From: Pseudanabaena sp. FACHB-1998
GTDB lineage: Bacteria; Cyanobacteriota; Cyanobacteriia; Pseudanabaenales; Pseudanabaenaceae
Length of the DNA: 64,000 nt
Reading direction: 5' to 3'
Assembly: GCF_014696355.1 (NCBI RefSeq)
Contig: NZ_JACJQA010000028.1
Coordinates: forward strand, 274,459 to 338,458
Shown: positions 63,888 to 64,000 of the stretch, one piece after another
How positions within the stretch are numbered: the stretch's first letter is position 1
Layout of the letters: the number at the start of each line of letters is the position of its first letter
Notes under the pieces: generated by a model
Database searches by the model: none
Told to the model about the DNA's origin: nothing
The model's input: the letters and a program-made list of their open reading frames with translations, nothing else
Translations under genes and position numbers: made by a program

Positions 63888-64000
63888 GAGAGTGTAAAGT
63901 GAAATGTGTAAAGTCTGGGATGTATGCAGAGAGATAATCTAGCCACACAATAACTAACACAAAAACCGATGAATATTCGCAAAGAATTGCTAGATGAATT
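63888..64000 (+). mobile_element. IS256-family element, left end, cut by the window
   Basis: The element starts with the 30-bp end GAGAGTGTAAAGTGAAATGT (to 63917), found as a solo copy at 37225, and continues into a transposase start at 63969. It interrupts the transposase remnant on its left. Confidence 0.65.
63969..64000 (+). CDS. IS256-family transposase, first ten codons
   Basis: The frame ATG AAT ATT CGC AAA GAA gives MNIRKELLDE, a common N-terminus of cyanobacterial IS256-family transposases. The remainder is outside the window, so the call rests on ten residues plus the terminal repeat 50 bases upstream. Confidence 0.55.
   Translation, partial: MNIRKELLDE

Noticed and set aside
1..64000. 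tRNA or rRNA genes
   Set aside because: No tRNA-like cloverleaf with a GTTCGAxTC T-loop and no rRNA segment was found on reading both strands, though a scan by program would be more reliable.

Overview
The window is cyanobacterial chromosome. The octamer GCGATCGC (HIP1) is frequent along most of it, and the gene set includes psbO, petG, a SLH-domain iron-uptake-type porin, cyanobacteria-restricted DUF families (DUF2811, DUF3181, DUF3493, DUF3531) and a cyanoexosortase. Gene content plus the abundance of short palindromic elements suggests a filamentous or Pseudanabaena-like lineage, but that placement is inference.

Layout. 1-8.4 kb: a truncated dCache-HAMP-PAS sensor, small conserved proteins, a GST-like protein, a Tat/lipoprotein solute-binding protein and a tandem ComFB protein. 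8.5-15.9 kb: porin, pgl, asnS, guanine deaminase and an RNase D-type exonuclease. 15.9-17.9 kb: a possible structured RNA and an unrecognised 460-aa protein. 18-25.5 kb: alpha/beta hydrolase, AarF/UbiB-type kinase, ilvN, a DD-carboxypeptidase-like protein, a HEAGH membrane protein, and a histidine kinase behind a DUF3181 gene. 25.7-29.9 kb: pstS-pstC-pstA-pstB behind a four-unit Pho box. 30-32.7 kb: mlaF-mlaD-nfeD. 32.8-33.2 kb: an intergenic cluster of four DnaA-box-like nonamers, a candidate replication origin. 33.2-41.2 kb: DUF2811, protoporphyrinogen oxidase, acs, a TPR protein and comEC. 41.4-43.8 kb: cyanoexosortase, its associated protein and HpsJ. 44-48.7 kb: S9 peptidase, a two-gene AAA-ATPase/TOPRIM module that looks like a defence system in HIP1-poor DNA, and psbO. 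49-54.9 kb: petG, SGNH-like protein, gloA, DUF3531, Uma2, a DAO oxidoreductase and a FHA protein. 55.1-58.9 kb: tig-clpP-clpX, coupling nascent-chain folding to the ClpXP protease. 58.9-62.5 kb: DUF5682 and MoxR AAA ATPase. 62.5-64 kb: debris, with a DUF433 pseudogene, a DNA methyltransferase tail, a transposase remnant and the start of an IS256-type element.

The most distinctive property is the intergenic DNA. Nearly every gene end carries a long, almost perfect palindrome. Several share a constant GC-rich core while their outer arms differ from locus to locus yet remain self-complementary. On top of this there are at least four families of about 75-115 bp MITE-like elements with recognisable ends. 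Several of these palindromes provide or overlap stop codons. No tRNA, rRNA or CRISPR array was seen.
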